A stretch of DNA of 26,990 nt from Lachnospiraceae bacterium UBA7481 (GTDB lineage Bacteria; Bacillota; Clostridia; Lachnospirales; Lachnospiraceae). The stretch lies in NCBI GenBank assembly GCA_002478505.1, contig DLOP01000049.1, positions 4,357 to 31,346 of the forward strand, read 5' to 3'. Positions 1-7,134 of this stretch are shown here, piece after piece (within the stretch, counting starts at the first letter, position 1; every line of letters begins with the position of its first letter). A program made the position numbers and the translations under genes. The notes below the pieces were generated by a model, which was not told the origin of the DNA, did no database searches, and was given only the letters and a program-made list of their open reading frames with translations.

Positions 1-438
1 CACTCCATGCCATTCAACTCTATGAAGACCGGAACGCTGTATTCAGAATTGATTGAGGAGGCAGGCGGCTTTGTTGCAGAACCGGAAAAGATCATTTCCG
101 GCGGTCCGATGATGGGGTTTGCTATCTTTGATATTGATGTACCGGTGACAAAGACGTCTTCCGCATTGCTGTGCATGACAAAGGATGAAGTGTCTATGTG
201 GGAGATCGGACCATGTATCAACTGCGGCAGATGTGTGGAGGTATGTCCTTCCAGACTGATCCCTACCCGGTTGGCGGAGCATGCAGATCATTTTAATACG
301 GAAGGATTTTTAGAGTTGAATGGCATGGAGTGTGTGGAATGCGGCTCCTGCACTTATATCTGTCCGGCAAAACGTCAGCTTGCGCAGTCGATCAAATCCA
401 TGCGCAAGACCGTATTGGCGAACAGAAGGAAAGGGTAG
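1..438 (+). CDS. rnfC: RnfC, electron-transport complex subunit C (3' end only)
   Basis: This is the C-terminal part of RnfC, the soluble subunit of the Rnf complex that binds NADH and FMN and exchanges electrons with NAD+. The reading frame is already open at base 1, so the true start lies upstream. Two [4Fe-4S] ferredoxin motifs are visible, CINCGRCVEVCP and CVECGSCTYICP, both with CxxCxxCxxxCP spacing, as expected near the RnfC C-terminus. The N-terminal FMN/NADH-binding Rossmann-like part is missing only because of the window edge. The gene is followed after about 40 nt by rnfD, giving the standard C-D-G-E-A-B order. The family call is secure because both the motifs and the gene order agree. 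Confidence 0.95.
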   Translation, partial: HSMPFNSMKTGTLYSELIEEAGGFVAEPEKIISGGPMMGFAIFDIDVPVTKTSSALLCMTKDEVSMWEIGPCINCGRCVEVCPSRLIPTRLAEHADHFNTEGFLELNGMECVECGSCTYICPAKRQLAQSIKSMRKTVLANRRKG

Positions 439-478
439 TGTGAAAAATAGGTTACTAAAAAATAGCGAGGTTTGGGAA

Positions 479-1435
479 ATGAGTGAATTGATGAAGGTAT
501 CATCCACACCGCATGTCAGGGCGAAAGATTCAACAGCGCGTATCATGATGACCGTAGCGGTGGCGCTGCTTCCCGCGGCAGGATTTGGGGTGTGGCATTT
601 TGGGGGAAAAGCGCTCCTGCTGATTTTGATTACCGTGGCATCCTGCGTGCTTTCGGAATGGCTGTTTTGTATGATTGCCAAAAAGAAGAATACCATTGGT
701 GATTTTTCAGCAGTTGTAACAGGGATGCTGCTTGCCATGAATCTGCCGGTCAGCGCACCATGGTGGATTGGTGTGATTGGCGGTATGTTTGCGATTATTG
801 TTGTGAAGATGCTGTTTGGCGGACTGGGGCAGAATTTTATGAATCCGGCGCTGGGCGCAAGATGTTTTCTTTTGATCTCCTTTTCTAAGATCATGACGGA
901 TTTTTCCTATGTCGTTTCCGGCGGTGCGGATGTGGTCAGCGGGGCGACGCCGCTGGCATGCCTGAAAAATGGAGATCCGGTCATTGTCAGGGACATGATT
1001 CTGGGTACGATTCCGGGGACGATCGGGGAAACTTCTATGCTTGCAATTGTTTTCGGCGGATGTATCTTGATTATGGCTGGTGTCATTGATATGGTAGTGA
1101 CGGGAACTTACCTGTTGTCCTTTGCCGTTTTTATCCTGCTTTTTGCGGGAAGGGGGTTGGACTGGTATTACCTTTCCGCGCATATGTCGGGCGGCGGGCT
1201 GATGCTGGGTGCGTTTTTTATGGCGACGGACTATGTGACCAGACCGATCACCCAGAAAGGACAGGTGATCTATGGCGTGTTGCTGGGCGTTTTGACCGGC
1301 ATCTTCCGTCTCTTTGGACCTTCCGCAGAAGGTGTGTCCTATGCGATCATCATTGGCAATCTTTTGGTTCCTTTGATTGAGAAGATCTCTGTGCCTGCCT
1401 ATTTTGGCAAGAGGAAGGCTAAGAGAAAAAAGTAG
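479..1435 (+). CDS. rnfD: RnfD, membrane subunit with covalent FMN site
   Basis: RnfD is an integral membrane subunit of the ion-translocating ferredoxin:NAD+ oxidoreductase and carries a threonine-linked FMN. I place the start at 479 and not at the upstream in-frame ATG at 320. The 479 product begins MSELMKVSSTPHVR, the usual RnfD N-terminus, it has an upstream AGCGAGG ribosome site, and the longer version would overlap rnfC. The 318-residue length is normal. Several hydrophobic helices are visible. The motif SGATP around residues 154-158 places the flavinylated Thr at about 157 (known for the family, seen here as a motif). The neighbours are rnfC upstream and rnfG 24 nt downstream. An ApbE-family flavin transferase at 5960-6973 is the likely modifying enzyme (inference). 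Confidence 0.96.
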   Translation: MSELMKVSSTPHVRAKDSTARIMMTVAVALLPAAGFGVWHFGGKALLLILITVASCVLSEWLFCMIAKKKNTIGDFSAVVTGMLLAMNLPVSAPWWIGVIGGMFAIIVVKMLFGGLGQNFMNPALGARCFLLISFSKIMTDFSYVVSGGADVVSGATPLACLKNGDPVIVRDMILGTIPGTIGETSMLAIVFGGCILIMAGVIDMVVTGTYLLSFAVFILLFAGRGLDWYYLSAHMSGGGLMLGAFFMATDYVTRPITQKGQVIYGVLLGVLTGIFRLFGPSAEGVSYAIIIGNLLVPLIEKISVPAYFGKRKAKRKK

Positions 1436-1459
1436 CGAAATTATAGATGGAGGCTGTAT

Positions 1460-2080
1460 ATGAAACAGATAATCAAAGATGCATTGATATTATTTGCCAT
1501 AACAGCGGTTGCGGGGGTTCTTCTGGCTTTCGTCAATGAGATCACAAAAGAGCCGATCGCAGCGCAGGAGCAGCAGAAAAAGACGGAGGCGTTTCAGGCG
1601 GTGTTTGCGGATGCAGCGTCCTTTGAGGCAGTGACGCTGCCGGATATGGCGGCACCGGAATACGCGCAATTTGGGGAAGCACATCCGTTAAGCGAGATCA
1701 ATGAGATCAATACCGCATATGATGCGGCGGGGCAGCAGGTCGGATATGTCCTGACGGTGACCAATAAGGAAGGCTATGGCGGCAATATTCAGTTTGTCAT
1801 GGGGATTCAGATGGACGGTACGTTAAATGGCATTTCCATTCTGGAAACCAGCGAGACGGTCGGACTTGGACTGGAAGCGCAGACAGTACTGGCACCTCAG
1901 TTTGCCGGCAAGAATGTTACTTCTTTTGTATATACGAAGACCGGTGCGATGGCGGAGAGTGAAGTAGATGCGATCAGTTCGGCAACGATCACCACCAATG
2001 CCGTAGTCAACGGCGTAAACGCCGGTCTTGATTATTTTCATGGATATCTGATGGAAGGAGGGATGAGCAATGGACAGTGA
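1460..2080 (+). CDS. rnfG: RnfG, FMN-carrying extracytoplasmic subunit
   Basis: RnfG carries the second covalently bound FMN of the Rnf complex on a domain outside the membrane, anchored by one N-terminal helix (about residues 5-25, seen here). The FMN_bind domain occupies the rest. The attachment motif DAISSATITT lies near the C-terminus, with the acceptor Thr at about residue 176. The 206-residue length is typical. The start has a GGAGG-type ribosome site just upstream. The 3' end overlaps the start of rnfE by 11 nt, suggesting translational coupling within the operon. In the family, an ApbE lipoprotein transfers FMN from FAD to this Thr, and one is encoded nearby on the opposite strand. 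Confidence 0.95.
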   Translation: MKQIIKDALILFAITAVAGVLLAFVNEITKEPIAAQEQQKKTEAFQAVFADAASFEAVTLPDMAAPEYAQFGEAHPLSEINEINTAYDAAGQQVGYVLTVTNKEGYGGNIQFVMGIQMDGTLNGISILETSETVGLGLEAQTVLAPQFAGKNVTSFVYTKTGAMAESEVDAISSATITTNAVVNGVNAGLDYFHGYLMEGGMSNGQ

Positions 2081-2846
2081 GAATAAGATGACAGCCGGGA
2101 AGGTGTTTTTCAATGGACTGATCAAAGAAAATCCTACGTTTGTCCTGATGCTTGGCATGTGTCCGACGCTGGCAGTCACGACTTCTGCAATTAACGGTTT
2201 CGGTATGGGGATGACCACGATGGTTGTTTTGACGATGAGCAATGTCATCATTTCCCTGCTGCGGAATATTATTCCGGATAAGGTGCGGATTCCTGCTTTT
2301 ATCGTCATTATCGCATCATTTGTAACGATCGTGGGGCAGTTCCTGGAGGCGTATATCCCTTCCTTAAATGAGGCATTGGGAATGTTTATTCCCCTGATTG
2401 TGGTTAACTGTATTATCTTGGGGCGTGCGGAAGCATTTGCCTCGAAGAATAATTTTATCTTATCCATGTTTGACGGGATTGGCATGGGGCTTGGATTTAC
2501 CGTTGCGCTGACTTGTATCGGACTGGTCAGGGAAATGCTGGGCGCGCACAAGATCTTTGGCGTTTCTTTTGCGCAGCTTGCAGCGATGATCGGTATGGGA
2601 GAGGGTGTGACCGGATGGCTGCAGAGCCAGAGCCCGATTGCGATTTTCGTCATGGCGCCGGGAGCGTTTTTCGTACTTGCAGCATTGACGGCGGTTCAGA
2701 ATGTTGTGCGGAGTAAAAAGGAACAGCGGGGCGAGAAGACGAAGATCCAGAGCGGATGCAGTCATGACTGTATGAACTGCGGGGATTCCGCCTGTGAACA
2801 TCGTTTTTATGATCCGGATGGAAAGGACGGCGCAGTAGGCAGATGA
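2070..2846 (+). CDS. rnfE: RnfE, membrane subunit, with a Cys-rich C-terminal tail
   Basis: RnfE is a six-helix membrane subunit that pairs with RnfA; the two are related and inverted in the membrane. The N-terminus after residue 10 reads NGLIKENPTFVLMLGMCPTL, a family signature including the conserved Cys. VVNCIILGRAEAFA supplies the second conserved Cys region. Together with the RnfA cysteines these hold an intramembrane iron-sulfur centre in characterised Rnf/Nqr structures. The start overlaps rnfG by 11 nt. The 258-residue protein is longer than the usual 195-235. The extra length is a hydrophilic tail with the pattern C-x3-C-x2-C-x4-C ending in HRFYDPDG. The role of the tail is unknown. 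A strong hairpin begins at the stop codon. Confidence 0.95.
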   Translation: MDSENKMTAGKVFFNGLIKENPTFVLMLGMCPTLAVTTSAINGFGMGMTTMVVLTMSNVIISLLRNIIPDKVRIPAFIVIIASFVTIVGQFLEAYIPSLNEALGMFIPLIVVNCIILGRAEAFASKNNFILSMFDGIGMGLGFTVALTCIGLVREMLGAHKIFGVSFAQLAAMIGMGEGVTGWLQSQSPIAIFVMAPGAFFVLAALTAVQNVVRSKKEQRGEKTKIQSGCSHDCMNCGDSACEHRFYDPDGKDGAVGR

Positions 2847-2903
2847 GAAACCGCTTGCGCGGATTTCTCATCGCATGTCATCGCAGTAAAACTGCTCTGA
2901 CAT
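2842..2903 (+). promoter_or_regulatory. two stacked stem-loops between rnfE and rnfA
   Basis: The first stem (2842-2872) pairs GATGAGAAACCGC with GCGGATTTCTCATC, leaving one bulged base and a 4-nt loop, and it overlaps the rnfE stop codon. The second (2875-2903) pairs ATGTCA with TGACAT outside and GCAGT with ACTGC inside, closing on an AAA loop. Neither is followed by a T run, so they are not typical terminators. A role in mRNA processing or stability, or in setting the RnfE/RnfA ratio, is inference. The CGCAGTAAAACTG core recurs in the hairpin at 8296-8323. Confidence 0.7.
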
Positions 2904-2939
2904 AGACGATAGATTGAAAAAATAATTGAGGTGGAATAT

Positions 2940-3527
2940 ATGGGAGAAACATTGAGAGAATTATTGATCATAGCAATCGGTTCCGCACTGGTCAGCAATG
3001 TGGTTTTAAGCCAGTTCTATGGACTTTGTCCTTTCCTGGGCGTGTCAAAACAGCTCAAAACGGCAAGCGGTATGGGAATTGCGGTAATCTTTGTCATTAC
3101 GCTGGCGTCGCTGGTTTCCGGGGCGATCTATCAATTTATACTGCAAAGATTTCATGTTGAATATTTAAGGACGATCGTGTTTATCTTAGTGATTGCTGCG
3201 CTTGTGCAGTTTGTGGAGATGTTTTTGAAGAAAAAGATTCCGGCGCTGTATCAGTCCCTCGGCGTATTCCTGCCGCTGATTACGACCAACTGCGCGGTGC
3301 TTGGTACGGCGCTGACCAACGTGCAGAAAGAATATAATATTCTTTATGGCGTAGTGAACGGATTTGCAACTGCCGGAGGATTTGCCATTGCCATCTGCAT
3401 CCTCGCGGGAATCCGGGAGAAAATGCAGTACAATGACATTCCGAAGCCGTTTCAGGGAATGCCCATTGTGCTTGTTACAGCGGGCTTGATGGCGATCGCA
3501 TTCTGCGGATTTTCCGGACTGTTATAG
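2940..3527 (+). CDS. rnfA: RnfA, membrane subunit
   Basis: RnfA is a six-helix membrane subunit that partners RnfE and helps hold the intramembrane iron-sulfur centre. The signature NVVLSQFYGLCPFLGVSKQ near the N-terminus and TTNCAVLGTAL in the middle carry the two conserved Cys regions. The product is 195 residues, the usual size. I prefer the ATG at 2940: GAGGTGG lies 5 nt upstream and the product MGETLRELLIIAIGSALVSN aligns with family N-termini. An in-frame GTG at 2931 would add three residues but has little ribosome site of its own. The gene is separated from rnfE by about 90 nt containing the two hairpins and is followed by rnfB. Confidence 0.95.
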   Translation: MGETLRELLIIAIGSALVSNVVLSQFYGLCPFLGVSKQLKTASGMGIAVIFVITLASLVSGAIYQFILQRFHVEYLRTIVFILVIAALVQFVEMFLKKKIPALYQSLGVFLPLITTNCAVLGTALTNVQKEYNILYGVVNGFATAGGFAIAICILAGIREKMQYNDIPKPFQGMPIVLVTAGLMAIAFCGFSGLL

Positions 3528-3592
3528 AGAACGGGACTTTTTCACGGAAGGATGCTGCCAATACAGATTCTTCATCGGAATAAGAGAAAGGT

Positions 3593-4402
3593 ATGGTTAT
3601 TGATATGAATTTTGGGGCGATTTTAACAGCTGTTCTGATCATCAGCCTGGTTGGTATTCTGATCGGATTATTTCTTGGAATTGCAGGATTAAAATTAAAA
3701 GTAGATGTTGATCCGAAAGAAGAACAGGTAGCAAATACGCTTCCCGGAAATAACTGCGGAGGGTGCGGTTATGCGGGGTGTTCTGCGCTTGCGGCTGCCA
3801 TCGTGAAAGGGGAAGCGGCGGTCAATGCCTGTCCGGTGGGCGGTGACAAGGTTGCCAAAGAGATTGCAAAGATTATGGGGGTGGAAGCCGGGGAAAGCAT
3901 ACGTATGACCGCATATGTCAAATGTGCCGGAGACTGTGATAAGGCGGCGACAGACTATGAATACAGCGGTGTGCAGGACTGCAGAATGCTGCAATTTGTT
4001 CCGAATGGCGGTCCCAAGACCTGCAATTACGGTTGTCTGGGGTATGGTTCCTGTGTAAAGGAATGTCCTTTTGACGCGATCCATCTGGAAAATGGGATAG
4101 CAGTCGTAGATAAGGATAAATGCAAGGCCTGCGGTAAATGTGTTACCGTATGTCCGAAGCATATCATTGAGATGATTCCGTACGATGCGGAGTATGTTGT
4201 AGCATGTTCTTCCAATGAAAAAGGTCCTGTCGTGATGAAAGAATGTCAGGTGGGATGTATCGGCTGCGGGATCTGTAGGAAGAATTGTCCAAGCGATGCA
4301 ATTGATGTGACGGATTTTCTGGCAAAGATCGATCCGGAGAAATGTACTGCCTGCGGAACATGTAAGGAAAAATGTCCGAAAAAGACGATTCATAAACATT
4401 AA
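3593..4402 (+). CDS. rnfB: RnfB, multi-cluster ferredoxin subunit
   Basis: RnfB is the membrane-anchored iron-sulfur subunit that accepts electrons from reduced ferredoxin. One N-terminal helix (about residues 8-30) is followed by the four-Cys Fes domain NCGGCGYAGC with a later CP, then several ferredoxin motifs: CNYGCLGYGSCVKECP, CKACGKCVTVCP, CQVGCIGCGICRKNCP and CTACGTCKEKCP. At 269 residues it is longer than the proteobacterial form (about 190) and matches the clostridial multi-ferredoxin type. Start choice is open: 3593 has a GAG element 6 nt upstream, while the in-frame ATG at 3605 lies 13 nt after AAAGG and gives the more typical N-terminus MNFGAIL. It is the last gene of the operon; no clear terminator follows. 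Confidence 0.95.
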   Translation: MVIDMNFGAILTAVLIISLVGILIGLFLGIAGLKLKVDVDPKEEQVANTLPGNNCGGCGYAGCSALAAAIVKGEAAVNACPVGGDKVAKEIAKIMGVEAGESIRMTAYVKCAGDCDKAATDYEYSGVQDCRMLQFVPNGGPKTCNYGCLGYGSCVKECPFDAIHLENGIAVVDKDKCKACGKCVTVCPKHIIEMIPYDAEYVVACSSNEKGPVVMKECQVGCIGCGICRKNCPSDAIDVTDFLAKIDPEKCTACGTCKEKCPKKTIHKH

Positions 4403-4440
4403 TTTAGATTTTTAAAATTTCAAGTTGTGTGGAAGCATCA

Positions 4441-5127
4441 ATGGATATAGATTTATATTATCAAGAAAAGGGAAATAAAGAACCATTTATCCTTTTGCAC
4501 GGAAACGGGGAGGATGGCTCATATTTCGAGCATCAAATAGATTATTTTAGCGACAGATACAGAGTGATTGCTTTAGACACGCGGGGTCACGGAAAATCGC
4601 CAAGAGGTACAAAACCTTTTACTATTGGGCAGTTTTCCTGTGACCTATACGATTTTATGGAAGGCCTTGGTATTTCAAATGCAATTATTTTGGGATTCTC
4701 AGATGGAGCAAATATAGCAATGAAATTTGCAATGGAATATCCAAATAAGGTAAAGGCATTGATATTAAACGGGGGCAATCTGAATCCAAAAGGAGTAAAA
4801 AGAACAACACAAATTCCAATTGAAATAGGTTACAAAATAGCAAAACGATTTGCTTTAAAGTCACCTGATGCAAAAAAGAATGCTGAAATGCTTGGGTTAA
4901 TGGTGAATGAGCCGAATATTGAACGAAACGAATTATCAAAGATAACAGCTCCCACCCTTGTAATCTGCGGAAGAAATGATATGATCAAGGAATCCCATAC
5001 AAAAGAGATTGCGGAAAATATACCCAATGCAAAATTATCGATTATGAAAGGCAATCACTTTATTGCCAATAAGAGATACGTTGCATTTAATAAAGAGGTT
5101 GAAGACTTTTTACAAACAATTCAGTAA
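4441..5127 (+). CDS. alpha/beta-hydrolase fold protein
   Basis: This is an alpha/beta hydrolase of 228 residues with an unknown substrate. The oxyanion-loop motif LLHGNGEDG (about residues 18-26), the region DTRGHGKSPRG (46-56) and the nucleophile elbow GFSDG with Ser87 are visible. A late Asp (about 180, in CGRNDM) and His (about 206, in KGNHF) complete the expected triad. I use the ATG at 4441, with GTGGAAG upstream; a GTG at 4429 would add four residues. There is no signal peptide, so it is probably cytoplasmic. It follows rnfB by 38 nt with no obvious terminator or promoter, but its base composition is clearly more AT-rich than the rnf genes, as is the next gene. Esterase, lactonase or peptidase activity cannot be told apart. 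Confidence 0.85.
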   Translation: MDIDLYYQEKGNKEPFILLHGNGEDGSYFEHQIDYFSDRYRVIALDTRGHGKSPRGTKPFTIGQFSCDLYDFMEGLGISNAIILGFSDGANIAMKFAMEYPNKVKALILNGGNLNPKGVKRTTQIPIEIGYKIAKRFALKSPDAKKNAEMLGLMVNEPNIERNELSKITAPTLVICGRNDMIKESHTKEIAENIPNAKLSIMKGNHFIANKRYVAFNKEVEDFLQTIQ

Positions 5128-5173
5128 ATTACGGCTTTTGAAGGCTGCAAAATCGGGATTGGTGATAATAATT

Positions 5174-5851
5174 ATGTATTTTTTTGATATTGATAATACT
5201 TTGATAGATTATGATACATCAGAGGCAAAGGCAATTGTAGCGTTATATGTGGAAATGGGTAATATTTTGCTAAGTGAAATGCAAATTGCTTATTGGCATA
5301 TGATTTCCCAGAGGTACTTTAATGATTATTTAAGTAATCAATTAAGTTTTGAAGAACAAGGGATGCTTCGCATTAAAGATATGTCAATGAATTGTGGCTT
5401 GGATATTGATGAATCTAATTCAAAAAAATGGTTCGAAAAATATCAGATAATACTAAATAATAGTTGGTTGTTATTTGATGATGTGATAGAAACACTTGAT
5501 TTGCTAAAAGGAAAAAGACTGGGGATTATTAGTAACGGAAACGCGAAACAACAAAGGCAAAAGTTGATCTGTACAAATATAGATTCGTATTTTGAAATAC
5601 AAATTTTTTCTAGTGAAGTGGGTGAGGCAAAGCCGTCATATAAGATTTTTGAAGAGGCACTACTCATTTCAAAAGAAGAAAAAGAAAATGTAGTTTATAT
5701 TGGTGATAATGTGAGAACTGATATAATACCTTGTGAACGGTTAGGAATAAAATCAATTTTGATAGATAGAGAAGGACAAAGCGATTCAGTAGAAAACAGA
5801 GTTTTGAAACTGCAAGAAGTATTGTACTATTTTGAAAAACGGAATCTATAG
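5174..5851 (+). CDS. HAD-superfamily hydrolase (subfamily IA, YjjG-like)
   Basis: This is a haloacid-dehalogenase-type phosphatase of 225 residues. All four HAD motifs are present: FDIDNTL with nucleophile Asp5 and acid/base Asp7, IISNGN with Ser120, Lys153 in AKPSYKIF, and GDNVRTD with acidic residues at 178 and 183. A helical cap lies between motifs I and II (about residues 15-90), as in subfamily IA. The closest familiar members are pyrimidine 5'-nucleotidases of the YjjG/YfnB type, but the substrate cannot be read from sequence. The start at 5174 puts motif I at the very N-terminus; an upstream in-frame ATG at 5063 would overlap the hydrolase gene. It is strikingly AT-rich: bases 5161-5220 contain only 12 G or C in 60. 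Confidence 0.85.
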   Translation: MYFFDIDNTLIDYDTSEAKAIVALYVEMGNILLSEMQIAYWHMISQRYFNDYLSNQLSFEEQGMLRIKDMSMNCGLDIDESNSKKWFEKYQIILNNSWLLFDDVIETLDLLKGKRLGIISNGNAKQQRQKLICTNIDSYFEIQIFSSEVGEAKPSYKIFEEALLISKEEKENVVYIGDNVRTDIIPCERLGIKSILIDREGQSDSVENRVLKLQEVLYYFEKRNL

Positions 5852-5959
5852 GAAATAGATAAATTCCGGTTTGCAAAGAAGATATAGAGAGGCGATTGAA
5901 AATATGCGGTAAAAGAAAGGATCGCGTAAGCCTTTGAAAATGCAGCATAGGGAGTAAGA

Positions 5960-6973
5960 TTAATATTCGGAGAGAGGTTTCGGAAATCCGCTAGAATACC
6001 GTATGCTGTCATCGTCCATGATAAACATAGCTTCGATGCCATCTAAAGTTTCAATGAGTTTCATACCTTCTTCCGGACCCAGGACAAAACACGTTGTGCT
6101 TAAAGCATCGCAGGTAAGGGAACTTTCCCCCAGAATACTGACGCTGTAAAGATGATTTTCCACGGGATAGCCGGTGGCAGTGTCTAAAATATGGTGATAC
6201 AGAGTATCTCCGTCATAAAAACAGCGGTGATAGACACCGGAAGTTACGAGCGTACAGTCAGTCAGGGCAAAGCTGGCTATGGGAGTGCCGTCCCCGAAGG
6301 GTTTTTCCACACCTACCGTAAAAGGTTCATTGCCCGGTTTGGAACCTAGCACAACAGTGTTGCCGCCAAGATTGATGATGGCATTTTGAATGCCGTTAGC
6401 AAGAAGATATTCTTTCAGCTTATCGGCAATAAAGCCTTTGGCGAGAAAAGCAAGGCTAAGGGAACTTTCGGGATCGGTCAACGTGACTGTAGAGCCGGTG
6501 ATCTCAATGTTGCGATAGTCAACGTGTGCCAGAGCGCTTGCGGTCTCTGCTTCATTAGGGAGCTTCGGCGTTTCGGACGGATGGAAGTCCCAGAGAGAAA
6601 CTACTGTTTCAATTGTGGGGTCGATCTTTCCGTCGGTCAGTTCGGCATACCGGACAGCTTCTGATAAAAGGAAAACGGTATCTTCCGATACTGTGACCGG
6701 AGCACCGGCAGCGTGGTTGAGCCGGTAGATATCACTTTCCGGGACGGACTTGGAAAACAGATTGTCATAATGGCTGCAAAGTTCGATGCATCCGTCGGTT
6801 ATGTCGCTGCTGCAGGGATCATAGATTACGATGCTGACAAAGGTATCGAAGAAAAATCCTTCCACAGTGGTGATTTCTGCAGCAGGGGTGCAGGAGGATA
6901 TCAAAAAGGACAGGCATATCAAAGAGATTATGATTGGAAGTTTATGGGATATGCAGGGAGTGGATCCGGGCAT
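5960..6973 (-). CDS. apbE: ApbE-family FAD:protein FMN transferase (lipoprotein)
   Basis: ApbE enzymes cleave FAD and attach FMN to a Thr of target proteins, classically RnfD, RnfG and their Nqr relatives. The N-terminus is a lipoprotein signal: a hydrophobic stretch at about residues 12-27 ending in ISSC, with Cys28 as the lipidated residue, so the enzyme should sit on the outer face of the membrane. Family motifs in order are LAKGFIADKL, INLGGNTVVLG, the HHILDTATGYP block (usually H-I-I-D-P-x-T-G-Y-P), and CDALSTTCFVLG, with the Asp that binds metal in this family. Length 337 is normal. The start is supported by AAAGGA about 10 nt upstream. It lies a few kb from the rnf operon on the opposite strand, so co-function is likely but co-transcription is not possible. 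Confidence 0.93.
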   Translation of the reverse strand: MPGSTPCISHKLPIIISLICLSFLISSCTPAAEITTVEGFFFDTFVSIVIYDPCSSDITDGCIELCSHYDNLFSKSVPESDIYRLNHAAGAPVTVSEDTVFLLSEAVRYAELTDGKIDPTIETVVSLWDFHPSETPKLPNEAETASALAHVDYRNIEITGSTVTLTDPESSLSLAFLAKGFIADKLKEYLLANGIQNAIINLGGNTVVLGSKPGNEPFTVGVEKPFGDGTPIASFALTDCTLVTSGVYHRCFYDGDTLYHHILDTATGYPVENHLYSVSILGESSLTCDALSTTCFVLGPEEGMKLIETLDGIEAMFIMDDDSIRYSSGFPKPLSEY

Positions 6974-7134
6974 GATGCAGTTTCCTTTCTGATTGTGTAT
7001 ATTTTAGGCAAATGCGAAATGATTGATTTTTTATAATTAGTTGTGTAATATAGATATATCATCGCCTACATGTAATTTTCACTGCGTTTATTATATCATA
7101 AATTTATAGTTTTGAATAATGGAGTAACATAACA
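6974..7134 (-). promoter_or_regulatory. divergent promoter region between apbE and the GH25 gene
   Basis: This 161-nt AT-rich spacer separates two divergent genes. On the minus strand it contains an extended -10 element, TGATATAAT (-10 hexamer at 7090-7095), which could drive apbE through a leader of about 110 nt; the matching -35 is poor. On the plus strand I see only weak candidates for the GH25 gene. No riboswitch-like fold was recognised. Confidence 0.4.

Noticed and set aside
320..478. Longer N-terminus for RnfD from the ATG at 320
   Set aside because: It overlaps the conserved C-terminus of RnfC and the family start is at 479 with a ribosome site.
310..894. 194-residue minus-strand open frame opposite rnfC and rnfD
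   Set aside because: It is a shadow of two conserved genes and has no motif of its own.
1823..2653. 276-residue minus-strand open frame opposite rnfG and rnfE
   Set aside because: Both sense genes are unmistakable Rnf subunits; the antisense frame has no recognisable motif, no ribosome site and spans their overlap.
5852..5959. Small gene or regulatory RNA between the HAD gene and apbE
   Set aside because: The 108 nt contain no open frame with a ribosome site, no clear promoter and no terminator-like hairpin.
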